A program made the translations under genes and the position numbers. Below are positions 7,450 to 15,917 of a DNA stretch of 64,000 nt, in pieces. Below the pieces are notes generated by a model that did not search any database, had not been told where the DNA came from, and saw only the letters and a list, made by a program, of their open reading frames with translations. This stretch comes from Streptomyces sp. NBC_01431 (lineage in GTDB: Bacteria > Actinomycetota > Actinomycetes > Streptomycetales > Streptomycetaceae), in assembly GCF_036231355.1 (NCBI RefSeq), contig NZ_CP109496.1:5704001-5768000 (forward strand), given 5' to 3'. Numbering within the stretch: position 1 is the stretch's first letter; the number at the start of each line of letters is the position of its first letter.

Positions 7450-9212
7450 GGCACCTGCTCGGGCGGCGCAAGCGGGTCCTGCTCCGGCTCGCCGGGTGGT
7501 CGCTGCTCGAATCCGCCCAGACCTTCCTGCTCGGCTTCGCCCTCGCCCGCGCCCTCGACGACGGTTTCCTCACGGGACACCCCGCCACCGGCGCCGGATG
7601 GCTCGCGGCGGCCGGACTGGCCGTGTTCGCGGGGGCCCTCGGCACGCGTCGGGTGTACGGGGCCGTCGCCGCACTGGTCGAGCCGGTACGGGACGAACTC
7701 GTGCGGGCGGTGGTGACGCGCGGACTGCGCGAGGCGGACGACGCGGCCCTGTCCCGGCTCACCCAGCAGGTGGAACTGGCCCGCGACACCCTCGCCGGAC
7801 TCGTACTCGTCTCGCGGACCTTCGTCTTCACCGCGGCCGGCGCGCTCTTCGGCCTGTTCGCGCTCGCCCCCGTCCTGCTCCCGGTGGTCGCGGGCCCGTT
7901 GCTCATCGGACTCGCCCTCTTCGCCGCGACACTGCGCCCACTGGCCCGGCGCCAGGAGGACTTCCTGGCCGCCGACGAACGCCTGGCCGCCGAACTCGGC
8001 CTGTTGGCAACGGGGTTGCGGGACATCGTGGCGTCGGGCGCCGAGGAGCGGGCCGCCCTGGACGCCGGGGCGCGCATCGACGGCGAGTACCGCGCGGCCC
8101 GCTCGCTCGCCCACTGGGGCATGGTCAGGACCTTCGCCGTGGGCGTCGGCGGCCGGCTGCCCCTGCTGCTGCTCCTGGTCACCGCGCCGTGGCTGCTGCG
8201 CCACGGCGTCACCGCGGGCGGCCTGGCCGGTGCGCTCGCCTACCTCACCCAGTCGCTGCTGCCCGCCCTCCAGGCCCTGGTGCAGGGCCTGGGCACCTCG
8301 GGCTCCCGCCTCACCGTCGTCCTGCGCAGGCTGGCCGACGTGGCACAGACCCCCGCGGCGCAGGTGCCGTACGAGGACGAGGCCTGGCCGGTGCGGCTGC
8401 GCGGGGTCGTCTTCGCGTACGGGCCGGGCGCGGCCCCCGTGCTCGACCGCCTCGACCTCGCCGTACCGGCCGGGGGACACCTCGCGGTGGCCGGGCCGAG
8501 CGGCATCGGGAAATCGACCCTACTCGCGCTGATCGCCGGGACGCTGCGGCCGGACGCGGGCGAGGTGCTGCGGGGCTGCGACCGGGTGCTCGTGCCGCAG
8601 GAGGCGTACGTCTTCACCGCCTCCGTACGGGAGAACCTGGGCTACTTCTGCGAGCAACTACCGCATGACAGCGCCCTGTTGGCGTCCGCGGAAGCCGTCG
8701 GGGCGGGGGAGCTGCTCGCCCGGCTCGGCGGGCTCGACGCCGAACTCGATCCGGCCGCGCTCTCTGCCGGGGAGCGCCAGCTCGTCGCCCTGGCGCGGGC
8801 GCATGCCTCGCCCGCGCCGCTGGTGCTGCTCGACGAGGCGACCTGTCACCTCGATCCGGTGGCCGAGGCACGCGCGGAGCGGGCCTTCAGCGAACGGGCC
8901 GGCCGCACCCTGGTGGTCGTCGCCCACCGCACCGGCTCGGCCCGGCGCGCGGACCGCGTACTGCTGATGGACGGGGCCCGTGCCGAACTCGGCACCCATG
9001 AGGAGTTGCTCGCCCGCTCCGCGTTCTACCGCGATCTCACCGGGAGCGGCCGCTCACACCCAGCCCTCTCCCTGGGAGATCCGAATGGCGTCGACCCGGT
9101 TGCGGGCCCCGGTCTTGCGGGTGATGGCGGCCATGTAGTTGCGCACCGTGCCGTTGGTCAGGTGCAGGCGGTGCGCGATGTCGGAGATCGAGGCACCTTC
9201 GGCGGCGAGTGA
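7443..9212 (+). CDS. amfA: ABC exporter, fused membrane and ATPase domains (AmfA/RamB)
   Basis: 589 residues. The GTG at 7443 follows GAGGAGG and overlaps the end of amfB, so translation is coupled. The membrane domain occupies about residues 1-300. Walker A is GPSGIGKST from residue 351, the signature is the variant LSAGE near residue 440, and Walker B is LVLLDEAT. It is the probable heterodimer partner of AmfB. The expected exporter end is near residue 536 (FYRDLTGSG). The last 50 or so residues are encoded opposite the end of amfR and look non-conserved, so the stop overlaps amfR by 159 bases. Confidence 0.88.
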   Translation: MLRHLLGRRKRVLLRLAGWSLLESAQTFLLGFALARALDDGFLTGHPATGAGWLAAAGLAVFAGALGTRRVYGAVAALVEPVRDELVRAVVTRGLREADDAALSRLTQQVELARDTLAGLVLVSRTFVFTAAGALFGLFALAPVLLPVVAGPLLIGLALFAATLRPLARRQEDFLAADERLAAELGLLATGLRDIVASGAEERAALDAGARIDGEYRAARSLAHWGMVRTFAVGVGGRLPLLLLLVTAPWLLRHGVTAGGLAGALAYLTQSLLPALQALVQGLGTSGSRLTVVLRRLADVAQTPAAQVPYEDEAWPVRLRGVVFAYGPGAAPVLDRLDLAVPAGGHLAVAGPSGIGKSTLLALIAGTLRPDAGEVLRGCDRVLVPQEAYVFTASVRENLGYFCEQLPHDSALLASAEAVGAGELLARLGGLDAELDPAALSAGERQLVALARAHASPAPLVLLDEATCHLDPVAEARAERAFSERAGRTLVVVAHRTGSARRADRVLLMDGARAELGTHEELLARSAFYRDLTGSGRSHPALSLGDPNGVDPVAGPGLAGDGGHVVAHRAVGQVQAVRDVGDRGTFGGE

Positions 9213-9662
9213 CAGGACGCTCAACTCGCGGCGGGTCAGGGGCATTTCCGCCGCTCTGAGGAAACTGAAGCCGAGGGAGTCGTCGACGAAGCGTTTCCCC
9301 TCGGCCACCTGTCTGATGGCGAAGACCAGATGGTCGGGTGTGCCCCCCTTGTCCACATAGCCACGGGCATTGGCATCGGCCGCCCGCTTCAGCGGTCCCG
9401 GACGGTGTGCGTCGGCCAGCACCAGGAGTCGGCACTTCCCGGTGCCTGGGCGGCAGCCGGTGAGTTCGCCGAGCGGTGCGATCCCGTAGGACTCGGAACA
9501 GTCCAGGTCGGCCGCGCAGACGTCCGGGCTCAGTAATCGCGCGAGTGCCGGGGCGCCGCGCCAGGGCGTGTGGTGGACCTCCAGGTCTGGCTCGCGTGCG
9601 AGGCGGTCGGCCAGGGCCGACCGCAGCAGGCACGAGTCGTGCACGAGAAGTACCCGAACCAC
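9054..9662 (-). CDS. amfR: LuxR-type response regulator AmfR/RamR
   Basis: 202 residues from the GTG at 9662, which follows GGAAGGAG; a longer upstream frame lacks conserved sequence. The receiver-like domain has D9, candidate phospho-acceptors D52 or D54 in AADLDC, and K105. The C-terminal LuxR helix-turn-helix spans about 140-200 (LTRRELSVLSLAAEGASIS...IAHRLHLTNGTVRNYM). RamR/AmfR activates the lanthipeptide operon in other Streptomyces. It is convergent with amfA. Codon 43 is TTA (9534-9536), the codon read by the developmentally controlled bldA tRNA. No histidine kinase is adjacent, which is usual for RamR. Confidence 0.92.
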   Translation of the reverse strand: MVRVLLVHDSCLLRSALADRLAREPDLEVHHTPWRGAPALARLLSPDVCAADLDCSESYGIAPLGELTGCRPGTGKCRLLVLADAHRPGPLKRAADANARGYVDKGGTPDHLVFAIRQVAEGKRFVDDSLGFSFLRAAEMPLTRRELSVLSLAAEGASISDIAHRLHLTNGTVRNYMAAITRKTGARNRVDAIRISQGEGWV

Positions 9663-9934
9663 GTTTCCAGCTCCTTCCAGGCTCACCGTTGCGGGCGCCT
9701 TTGGTTGGGTGCGCAACGATTCTGGGCGCCGGTTACCCCTGTCATGACCCGGGCGAACAGATTGGTGGGGGGCACTGGGGGCGCGCAACGGCGCACATGG
9801 GGCGCGACGCGTGGGCCGGGGCGCATCTCCGTGACCCCGGCGAATCAGTCAACTACCCGTACTGACCTGGGAGTTGGGGAAGCGGGGCGATGCGGTGGCA
9901 GGGGAGCGCGCGCACGGGTCCGGAGCCTGGGGCG

Positions 9935-9962
9935 CCTGGTACCCGGGGTGCCCGATACCAGG
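9935..9962 (-). terminator. Hairpin downstream of kstR
   Basis: CCTGGTA (9935-9941) and TACCAGG (9956-9962) are perfect arms around a GC-rich 14-base loop that can pair further (CCCGGGG). It begins 18 bases past the kstR stop. It may end kstR transcription before the amfR promoter region. The remainder of the 317-base gap 9663-9979 shows no gene; it should hold the amfR promoter. Confidence 0.45.
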
Positions 9963-9979
9963 GGTCGCCCGGTACCGCC

Positions 9980-10606
9980 CTACGCCTTCGGCGGGACGGG
10001 CGGCGCGGTCAGGTCGATCAGCTTGCAGACCGTTTCAATGTCGATCTTGACCTGGGCGATGGAGGCCCGGCCCGAGAGCCAGGTGATCAGTGCCGAGTGC
10101 CAGGTGTGCTCGATGACCCGAACGGCCGAGAGCTGCTCCGGAGTCGGATCGTCCAGGCCCATCGCGTCCAGGATGATCGCCGTGGTCTGCCGCGAGACGG
10201 TGTCCACCTCCGGGCTCACCGAGCGGTCCGCGAAGGTGAGGGCCCGCACCATCGCGTCCGCCAGATGCGGTTCGCGCTGGAGCGCACGGAAGGCGCGCAT
10301 GAGGGTTTCGGCCACCCGCTCCGAGGAGGCCGCACCGGACGGCGGGTGCTTGCGCAGTGCGCTGTGCAGGTGCTGGAGCTGGTCCTGCATGGTGGCGACC
10401 AGCAGATGGATCTTGGAAGGGAAGTAGCGGTACAGGGTGCCGAGCGCCACTGACGCGGCCTCGGCCACCTCGCGCATCTGGACCGCGTCGAAGCCGCCCC
10501 GGCTGGCCAGCTGGGCGCTCGCGTGCAGGATGCGGCGGCGGCGCGCCTCCTGGCGCTCCGTCAGGGGAGGGGAGGTTTCGGTGGCCACCCTGGCTTCCGC
10601 TGTCAT
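9980..10606 (-). CDS. kstR: TetR-family regulator, KstR-like
   Basis: 208 residues from the ATG at 10606; the frame is open further upstream to 10687. The N-terminal helix-turn-helix region (RILHASAQLASRGGFDAVQM...VALGTLYRYFPSK) closely resembles mycobacterial KstR, sharing the GG-[FY]-[DE]-AVQMR and GTLYRYFPSK-x-HLLV stretches. KstR represses cholesterol and acyl-CoA catabolic genes and is released by a steroid-acyl-CoA ligand. A perfect KstR box (10773-10786) lies upstream of the gene, suggesting autoregulation. The other boxes in this window sit before acyl-CoA genes, which supports the assignment. The ligand here is unknown. Confidence 0.85.
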   Translation of the reverse strand: MTAEARVATETSPPLTERQEARRRRILHASAQLASRGGFDAVQMREVAEAASVALGTLYRYFPSKIHLLVATMQDQLQHLHSALRKHPPSGAASSERVAETLMRAFRALQREPHLADAMVRALTFADRSVSPEVDTVSRQTTAIILDAMGLDDPTPEQLSAVRVIEHTWHSALITWLSGRASIAQVKIDIETVCKLIDLTAPPVPPKA

Positions 10607-10772
10607 ATGTCCCGTTCCGTTGTTCCCGTCGTGACGCCCGTGCTCGGCGGCCCAGCATGGCAGGGGTCCCGTCGTGGCGCGAATCACCTGATCCGGCTCT
10701 TACAGTCGCGCTACCTGCCGGTAGATTCGAAGCTCCTTGAGTGATCGAAGAACGCTCAAGAAGGACCAAGTC

Positions 10773-10786
10773 TGGAACTTGTTCTA
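10773..10786. promoter_or_regulatory. KstR-type operator between kstR and glycosyltransferase
   Basis: TGGAACTTGTTCTA is a full match to TnnAACnnGTTnnA. It lies 167 bases upstream of the kstR ATG and 54 bases upstream of the divergent glycosyltransferase GTG, so it could serve autoregulation and may also control the glycosyltransferase operon. Confidence 0.7.
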
Positions 10787-10840
10787 GATTAGCGCGAGCA
10801 GTTACGCTCCGGCGAAACGCAGTGATGAAGGGGGCCGCGA

Positions 10841-12166
10841 GTGACCGCTGAGGCCATAGAGGCAAGCCCCCGCACCGGGGACGCCGACGGCGGGCCCGAG
10901 CGCCCGCTGCGGATCGCGCTCCTCACCTACAAGGGGAACCCGTTCTGCGGCGGCCAGGGCGTCTACGTCCGCCACCTCTCGCGCGAGCTCGCCCGGCTCG
11001 GGCACAGCGTCGAGGTCATCGGCGCCCAGCCCTACCCCGTGCTCGACGAGGGCGTCCCGCTCACCGAACTCGCCAGCCTGGACCTCTACCGCTCGCCCGA
11101 TCCGTTCCGTACGCCCAAGAAGGACGAGTACCGGGACTGGATCGACCGGCTGGAAGTCGCCACCATGTGGACCGGCGGCTTCCCCGAGCCGCTCACCTTC
11201 TCGCTGCGCGCCCGGCGCCATCTGATCGCGCGCAGGGGCGAGTTCGATGTCGTCCACGACAACCAGACCCTCGGGTACGGGCTGCTCGGCGACATCGGTG
11301 CGCCGCTGGTCACCACCATCCACCACCCCATCACCGTCGACCGGAAGCTCGAACTGGACGCCGCGGCCGACTGGAAGCGCCGAGCCTCCGTCCGCCGCTG
11401 GTACGGCTTCACCCGCATGCAAAAGCGCGTCGCCCGCCGGCTGCCGTCCGTGCTCACCGTCTCCGGCACCTCCAAGGGCGAGATCGTGGACCACCTCGGG
11501 GTGCGCGAGGACCGCATCCGGGTCGTGCACATCGGCGCCGACACCGGCCTGTGGTCGCCGGACGCGGCCGTCGCCGAGGTGCCCGGCCGGATCGTGACGA
11601 CCTCCAGCGCGGATGTGCCGCTCAAGGGTCTGGTCCACCTGGTCGAGGCGCTCGCCAAGGTGCGCACCGAGCACCCCGGCGCCCACCTCGTCGTCGTCGG
11701 CAGGCGAGCCGAGGACGGGCCGGTCGCGCAGGCCATCGAGAAGTACGGCCTGGGCGACGCGGTGCGGTTCGTCAAGGGCATCTCCGACGCCGAACTCGTC
11801 GACCTCGTACGGTCCGCGCAGATCAGCTGCGTACCGTCGCTGTACGAGGGCTTCTCGCTGCCCGCCGCCGAAGCCATGGCGACGGGCACCCCGCTGCTCG
11901 CCACGACCGGCGGCGCCATCCCGGAGGTCGCCGGCCCCGACGGCGAGACCTGCCTCGCGGTTCCGCCCGGCGACCCGGGGGCCCTCGCCGCCGGGCTCTG
12001 CCGGCTCTTGGACGACGAGGCGCTGCGCCGACGGCTCGGCGCGGCCGGCCGCGAACGGGTCCTGGAACGGTTCACCTGGCGCCGGGCGGCCATCGGCACC
12101 GCCGAGCTCTACCGCTCGGCGATCGCCGCCCAGGGCCGCTCCGCGGCCGGGAAGCCCGCCAGGTGA
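10841..12166 (+). CDS. Glycosyltransferase family 4 (GT-B fold)
   Basis: 441 residues from the GTG at 10841, preceded by AAGGGGG. The N-terminal Rossmann-like half begins RIALLTYKGNPFCGGQGVYVRHLSRELARLGH, the glycine-rich acceptor loop of GT4 enzymes. The C-terminal donor half has VVGRRAED, SLYEGFSLPAAEAMATGTPLL (the E-x7-E motif) and a terminal alpha-helical arm. It should transfer a nucleotide-activated sugar to a lipid or glycan acceptor. A methyltransferase and an alpha-toroid protein follow on the same strand, suggesting one glycoconjugate pathway whose product is not known. Confidence 0.88.
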   Translation: MTAEAIEASPRTGDADGGPERPLRIALLTYKGNPFCGGQGVYVRHLSRELARLGHSVEVIGAQPYPVLDEGVPLTELASLDLYRSPDPFRTPKKDEYRDWIDRLEVATMWTGGFPEPLTFSLRARRHLIARRGEFDVVHDNQTLGYGLLGDIGAPLVTTIHHPITVDRKLELDAAADWKRRASVRRWYGFTRMQKRVARRLPSVLTVSGTSKGEIVDHLGVREDRIRVVHIGADTGLWSPDAAVAEVPGRIVTTSSADVPLKGLVHLVEALAKVRTEHPGAHLVVVGRRAEDGPVAQAIEKYGLGDAVRFVKGISDAELVDLVRSAQISCVPSLYEGFSLPAAEAMATGTPLLATTGGAIPEVAGPDGETCLAVPPGDPGALAAGLCRLLDDEALRRRLGAAGRERVLERFTWRRAAIGTAELYRSAIAAQGRSAAGKPAR

Positions 12167-12204
12167 CCCGGAGCGCGAACCCCGGGTGCTCCGCGCCCGC
12201 TTCA

Positions 12205-12231
12205 GGGGGCGCCTGGTGACCAGGCGTCCCC
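12205..12231 (+). terminator. Hairpin between glycosyltransferase and methyltransferase
   Basis: GGGGGCGCCTGG and CCAGGCGTCCCC pair over 12 bp (one G-T) with a 3-base loop. It is in the 117-base gap within the operon and may act as an attenuator or partial terminator. There is no U-tract. Confidence 0.5.
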
Positions 12232-12283
12232 GAAACCCCGGCAGACCCCCTCTCCGTCCCCCCGTCCGCGAAAGCAGGCACCC

Positions 12284-13039
12284 GTGCTGACCGTCGACTT
12301 CTCCCGCTTCCCGCTCGCCCCGGGCGACCGCGTGCTCGACCTGGGCTGCGGCGCGGGCCGGCACGCCTTCGAGTGCTACCGGCGAGGCGCCCAGGTCGTG
12401 GCCCTCGACCAGAACGGCGAGGAGATCCGCGAGGTCGCCAAGTGGTTCGCCGCGATGAAGGAAGCCGGCGAGGCACCCGAGGGAGCCACCGCCACCGCGA
12501 TGGAGGGCGACGCGCTCAACCTGCCCTTCCCCGACGAGTCCTTCGACGTCGTGATCATCTCCGAGGTCATGGAGCACATCCCCGACGACAAGGGCGTGCT
12601 CGCCGAGATGGTCCGGGTGCTCAAGCCGGGCGGCCGCATCGCGGTCACCGTGCCCCGGTACGGGCCCGAGAAGGTGTGCTGGGCGCTCTCCGACGCGTAC
12701 CACGAGGTCGAGGGCGGCCACATCCGCATCTATCGGGCCACCGAGCTCATCGGCAAGATGAAGCAGGCCGGCCTCAAGCCGTACGGCAGCCACCACGCGC
12801 ACGCGCTGCACTCGCCGTACTGGTGGCTCAAGTGCGCCTTCGGCGTCGACAACGACAAGGCGCTGCCGGTGCGGGCGTACCACCAGCTCCTGGTCTGGGA
12901 CATCATGAAGACGCCCGGCATCAGCACGGTCACCCGGCTCGCCGAGCGGGCGCTCAACCCGGTCGTCGGCAAGAGCTTCGTGGCGTACGCGACCAAGCCG
13001 CACCTGCCGTCGCTGCGGGAAGAGAGTGCCGCCAAGTGA
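12284..13039 (+). CDS. Class I SAM-dependent methyltransferase
   Basis: 251 residues. The GTG at 12284 is used; only a weak GCAGGC ribosome site precedes it. Motif I is VLDLGCGAGRHAFEC (about residues 17-31), the motif II acidic residue is in VVALDQNG, and DVVIISEVMEHIPDD with VLKPGG are the remaining Methyltransf_11 motifs. The C-terminal part contains a WWLKCAFG segment that may touch a membrane or lipid acceptor. It overlaps the next gene by GTGA. The acceptor is unknown; context points to the product of the upstream glycosyltransferase. Confidence 0.87.
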   Translation: MLTVDFSRFPLAPGDRVLDLGCGAGRHAFECYRRGAQVVALDQNGEEIREVAKWFAAMKEAGEAPEGATATAMEGDALNLPFPDESFDVVIISEVMEHIPDDKGVLAEMVRVLKPGGRIAVTVPRYGPEKVCWALSDAYHEVEGGHIRIYRATELIGKMKQAGLKPYGSHHAHALHSPYWWLKCAFGVDNDKALPVRAYHQLLVWDIMKTPGISTVTRLAERALNPVVGKSFVAYATKPHLPSLREESAAK

Positions 13040-14112
13040 CCTCGCCGGAGCGCACCGAACACCTTGTGCTGCCCGGGGTGCTCACCGCCGGGCAGGCCGA
13101 ACAGACGGTCGCCACACTGCTCGCCGTCCAGCGCGAGGATGGCGCCATCCCCTGGTTCCGCGGGCACCACCTGGACCCCTGGGACCACACCGAGGCCGCG
13201 ATGGCGCTGGACGCGGCGGGCGAACACGCCGCCGCCGAGCGCGCCTACGCCTGGCTCGCCCGGCACCAGAACGCGGACGGGTCCTGGTACGCCGCCTACC
13301 ACGACGGCGAGCACGACCGGGTCACCGACCGCGGCCGGGAGTCCAACTTCGTCGCCTACGTGGCGGTCGGGGTCTGGCACCACTACCTCGCCACCGGTGA
13401 CGACGCCTTCCTCGACAGCATGTGGCCGACGGTGTTCGCCGCCGTCGAGTGGGTCCTCGCCCTCCAGCAGAGCGGCGGGCAGATCGGGTGGAAGCGCGAG
13501 GAGGACGGCACGGCCGTCAACGATGCGCTGCTGACCGGGAGTTCGTCCGTCCACCACGCCCTGCGCTGCGCGCTCGCCATCGCCGAACAGCGCGAAGAGC
13601 CGCAGCCCGACTGGGAGTTGGCGGCCGGCGCGCTCGCCCACGCCATCCAGCACCACCCCGAGCGCTTCCTCGACAAGTCCCGCTACTCGATGGACTGGTA
13701 CTACCCGGTCCTCGGCGGCGCGCTCACCGGCGCCGACGCCACGGCCCGCATCGAGTCGATGTGGGACGACTTCGTGGTGCCCGGCCTCGGGGTGCGCTGT
13801 GTGCTGCCCAACCCGTGGGTCACCGGCGGCGAGAGCTGCGAACTGGCACTCGCGCTCTGGGCGACCGGCGAGTCCGACCGGGCTCTGGAGATCCTCCAGT
13901 CCATCCAGCACCTGCGCGACCCGGCGACCGGGATGTACTGGACGGGTTACGTCTTCGAGGGCAAGCGCGCGATGTGGCCGGAGGAGCTCACGACGTGGAC
14001 GGCGGGCTCCCTGCTGCTCGCGGTGGCCGCGCTGGGCGGTGACGAGGCCACGGCCTCGGTCTTCGGCGGCGACCGCCTGCCGCGGGGGCTGGCGCCCTAC
14101 TGCTGCGGCTGA
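13036..14112 (+). CDS. Prenyltransferase/squalene-oxidase-repeat-like alpha-toroid protein
   Basis: 358 residues; the GTG at 13036 overlaps the upstream stop. The sequence has repeating helical units with Q-N-x-DGSW-type turns (LLAVQREDGAIPWF, WLARHQNADGSWYAAY, LALQQSGGQIGWKREEDG). These resemble the alpha/alpha toroid of terpene cyclases and prenyltransferases but equally glucoamylase-like (alpha/alpha)6 barrels. No DxDD cyclase motif is visible. Conserved acidic and Trp residues (DPWDHTEA, MDWYYPVLGG, MWPEELTTWT) suggest a sugar-binding cleft. Given the glycosyltransferase and methyltransferase in the same operon, a glycan-handling role is as likely as an isoprenoid one. Confidence 0.7.
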   Translation: MTSPERTEHLVLPGVLTAGQAEQTVATLLAVQREDGAIPWFRGHHLDPWDHTEAAMALDAAGEHAAAERAYAWLARHQNADGSWYAAYHDGEHDRVTDRGRESNFVAYVAVGVWHHYLATGDDAFLDSMWPTVFAAVEWVLALQQSGGQIGWKREEDGTAVNDALLTGSSSVHHALRCALAIAEQREEPQPDWELAAGALAHAIQHHPERFLDKSRYSMDWYYPVLGGALTGADATARIESMWDDFVVPGLGVRCVLPNPWVTGGESCELALALWATGESDRALEILQSIQHLRDPATGMYWTGYVFEGKRAMWPEELTTWTAGSLLLAVAALGGDEATASVFGGDRLPRGLAPYCCG

Positions 14113-14198
14113 CCACCCGTTCGGAGTCACCCGGGTGGCGGAGTGCGGGGGCCCGGGTGAGGCTGCCGGGAGGCCCGAAACATCCCCCGGAGGTCATC

Positions 14199-14777
14199 GT
14201 GCCCACTACGCTCCCCATCCGCCGCATAGTCGTGGCGGTCGTCATGTCCTGCGCCGTCCTGGTGTCGACGACCGCCTGCGGAGGCGAAACCAAGACCACG
14301 CAGAGCAGCCTGTCCGCCGCGCAGAACGCGGCGGACAGCAGCGCCTCGCCCACCGCGTCCGCCGAGCGCCAGAAGCTCGCCAAGACCCGCTTCGTCGCGA
14401 ACGCGGGGCTCGCGGCCGGTGCCACCTACGAGTGGATCATCAAGCCGTACAAGGCGGGCAAGTTCAAGAAGGGCGCGAAGGGCCGTACCTTCGCCCTGGT
14501 CAAGGCGGGCCTGGCCGGAGCGTTCACGTACAACCGCCTGAAGGCGGCCACGGAGAACGCCAAGGGCGACCCGCTGCTCTCCAAGGCTCTGGTGCCGCTG
14601 TCGTCCGGCATCGACTCGCTCAAGAACCTGGGCGGGAAGCTGCGCAAGGGCGACGCGAGCGACGCCGACGTCAACCAGTTCCAGAACGTGATCGGCGGAG
14701 TCAAGGACGCGGGCAAGTCCGCGGGGGCGCCGGTGACCGACCAGGTTCCCTCCGCCGGGCAGCTCTCCGGCGGCTGA
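14199..14777 (+). CDS. Putative secreted lipoprotein, function unknown
   Basis: 192 residues from the GTG at 14199, with CCGGAGG 5 bases upstream. A signal segment PIRRIVVAVVMSCAVLVSTTAC ends in a plausible but imperfect lipobox (TTAC). A Ser/Ala-rich linker follows. The mature region is rich in Lys, Gly and Ala (KPYKAGKFKKGAKG...LVKAGLAGAF), with a short hydrophobic stretch and helical segments. I do not recognise a catalytic family. It faces the LLM oxidoreductase convergently. Confidence 0.75.
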   Translation: MPTTLPIRRIVVAVVMSCAVLVSTTACGGETKTTQSSLSAAQNAADSSASPTASAERQKLAKTRFVANAGLAAGATYEWIIKPYKAGKFKKGAKGRTFALVKAGLAGAFTYNRLKAATENAKGDPLLSKALVPLSSGIDSLKNLGGKLRKGDASDADVNQFQNVIGGVKDAGKSAGAPVTDQVPSAGQLSGG

Positions 14778-14808
14778 CCCCTCCCCAACCGCCGGACGCC
14801 CAGGCCGT

Positions 14809-15819
14809 TCAGGCGTTGAGGTCGGCCAGAACGCGCAGCGTGTCCGGGTCCGGCGACGTGACCAACAGGTCCGTGACCGGGCCCTTGCGCCACAACTCCA
14901 GGCGTTCGGCGATGCGTTGGCGCGGGCCGATCAGGGAGATCTCGTCGGCGAAGGCGTCCGGGACGGCCAGCACCGCCTCGTCCCGGCGGCCCGCCAGGAA
15001 CAGTTCCTGAATGCGGCGGGCCGCCTCGCCGTACCCCATGCGGGCCATCAGATCCGCGTGGAAGTTGCGGGCGGCGTGGCCCATTCCGCCGATGTAGAAG
15101 CCCAGCATCGCCTTCACCGGAAGCAGCCCCTCGGCCACGTCGTCACACACCTGGGCCCGCACCATGGGTGCGACCAGGAAGCCCTCCCGCAGCCCGGCAA
15201 GCGCCGCCTCGTACACGTCCGGCCTGGTCGGTGACCAGTACAGCGGGAGCCAGCCGTCCGCGATGCGGGTGGTCTGGGCGACGTTCTTGGGGCCTTCCGC
15301 GCCGAGGAGTACGGGAACGTCCGGGCGCAGCGGGTGGGTGATGGACTTGAGGGGTTTGCCCAGGCCCGTACCGTCGGCGCCGGCGTAGGGGTGCGCGTGG
15401 AAGCGGCCGTCGAGCGCGACGGGGGCCTCGCGGCGCAGCACCTGGCGGATGACGTCGACGTACTCACGGGTCGCGGTGAGCGGGCTCGACGGGAACGGGC
15501 GGCCGTACCAGCCCTCGACGACCTGCGGCCCGGAGAGGCCGAGGCCCAGCATCATCCGGCCGCCCGAGAGGTGGTCCAGGGTGAGGGCGTGCATGGCGGT
15601 GGCGGTCGGGGTGCGCGCGGCCATCTGCGCGACCGCGGTGCCGAGCCGGATGCGGGAGGTGTGCGCCGCGATCCAGGTGAGCGGGGTGAACGCGTCGGAG
15701 CCCCAGGCCTCCGCGGTCCACACCGAGGCGTAGCCGAACTCCTCGGCCGTGCGGGCCAGTTCGAGATGGGCGGGGTTGGGGCCGCGCCCCCAGTATCCGA
15801 GTGCGAGTCCCAGGCGCAT
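14809..15819 (-). CDS. LLM-class (F420-dependent) oxidoreductase
   Basis: 336 residues from the ATG at 15819, with GGAAGGGG upstream. The luciferase-like TIM barrel pattern is clear: MRLGLALGYWGRG, the ELARTAEEFGYASVWTAEAWGSDAF helix-strand, ISLIGPRQRIAERLELW near the end. These enzymes use F420 (or FMN) for hydride transfer to diverse substrates. A CTGAC-N5-GTCAG palindrome 22 bases upstream of the start is the same element found before the acyl-CoA dehydrogenase and MaoC operons, so it may belong to the same metabolic regulon. The substrate is unknown. Confidence 0.88.
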   Translation of the reverse strand: MRLGLALGYWGRGPNPAHLELARTAEEFGYASVWTAEAWGSDAFTPLTWIAAHTSRIRLGTAVAQMAARTPTATAMHALTLDHLSGGRMMLGLGLSGPQVVEGWYGRPFPSSPLTATREYVDVIRQVLRREAPVALDGRFHAHPYAGADGTGLGKPLKSITHPLRPDVPVLLGAEGPKNVAQTTRIADGWLPLYWSPTRPDVYEAALAGLREGFLVAPMVRAQVCDDVAEGLLPVKAMLGFYIGGMGHAARNFHADLMARMGYGEAARRIQELFLAGRRDEAVLAVPDAFADEISLIGPRQRIAERLELWRKGPVTDLLVTSPDPDTLRVLADLNA

Positions 15820-15840
15820 GTGCCGTCCCCTTCCAGTGAT

Positions 15841-15855
15841 CTGACGAACCGTCAG
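15841..15855. promoter_or_regulatory. CTGAC-N5-GTCAG palindrome before LLM oxidoreductase
   Basis: CTGACGAACCGTCAG lies 22-36 bases upstream of the oxidoreductase ATG, where a repressor would block transcription. The same arms and spacing occur at 21099 and 30247, indicating one shared (probably TetR-family) regulator. Confidence 0.6.
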
Positions 15856-15870
15856 GGGACTGTAAGGCAA

Positions 15871-15902
15871 CGGCCCCCCGCCCGGAAGAGGGCGAGGGGC
15901 CG
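15871..15902 (-). terminator. Terminator-like hairpin after membrane protein gene
   Basis: CGGCCCCCCGCCC pairs with GGGCGAGGGGCCG (one mismatch) around a 6-base loop. It lies 15 bases beyond the stop of the 15918-16775 gene, before the LLM promoter. Confidence 0.6.
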
Positions 15903-15917
15903 AGCGGTGGCGGGAGA

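Noticed and set aside
10802..13003. A 733-codon minus-strand frame opposite the glycosyltransferase and methyltransferase
   Set aside because: Antisense shadow of high-GC genes; the plus-strand frames carry clear GT4 and SAM motifs and ribosome sites.
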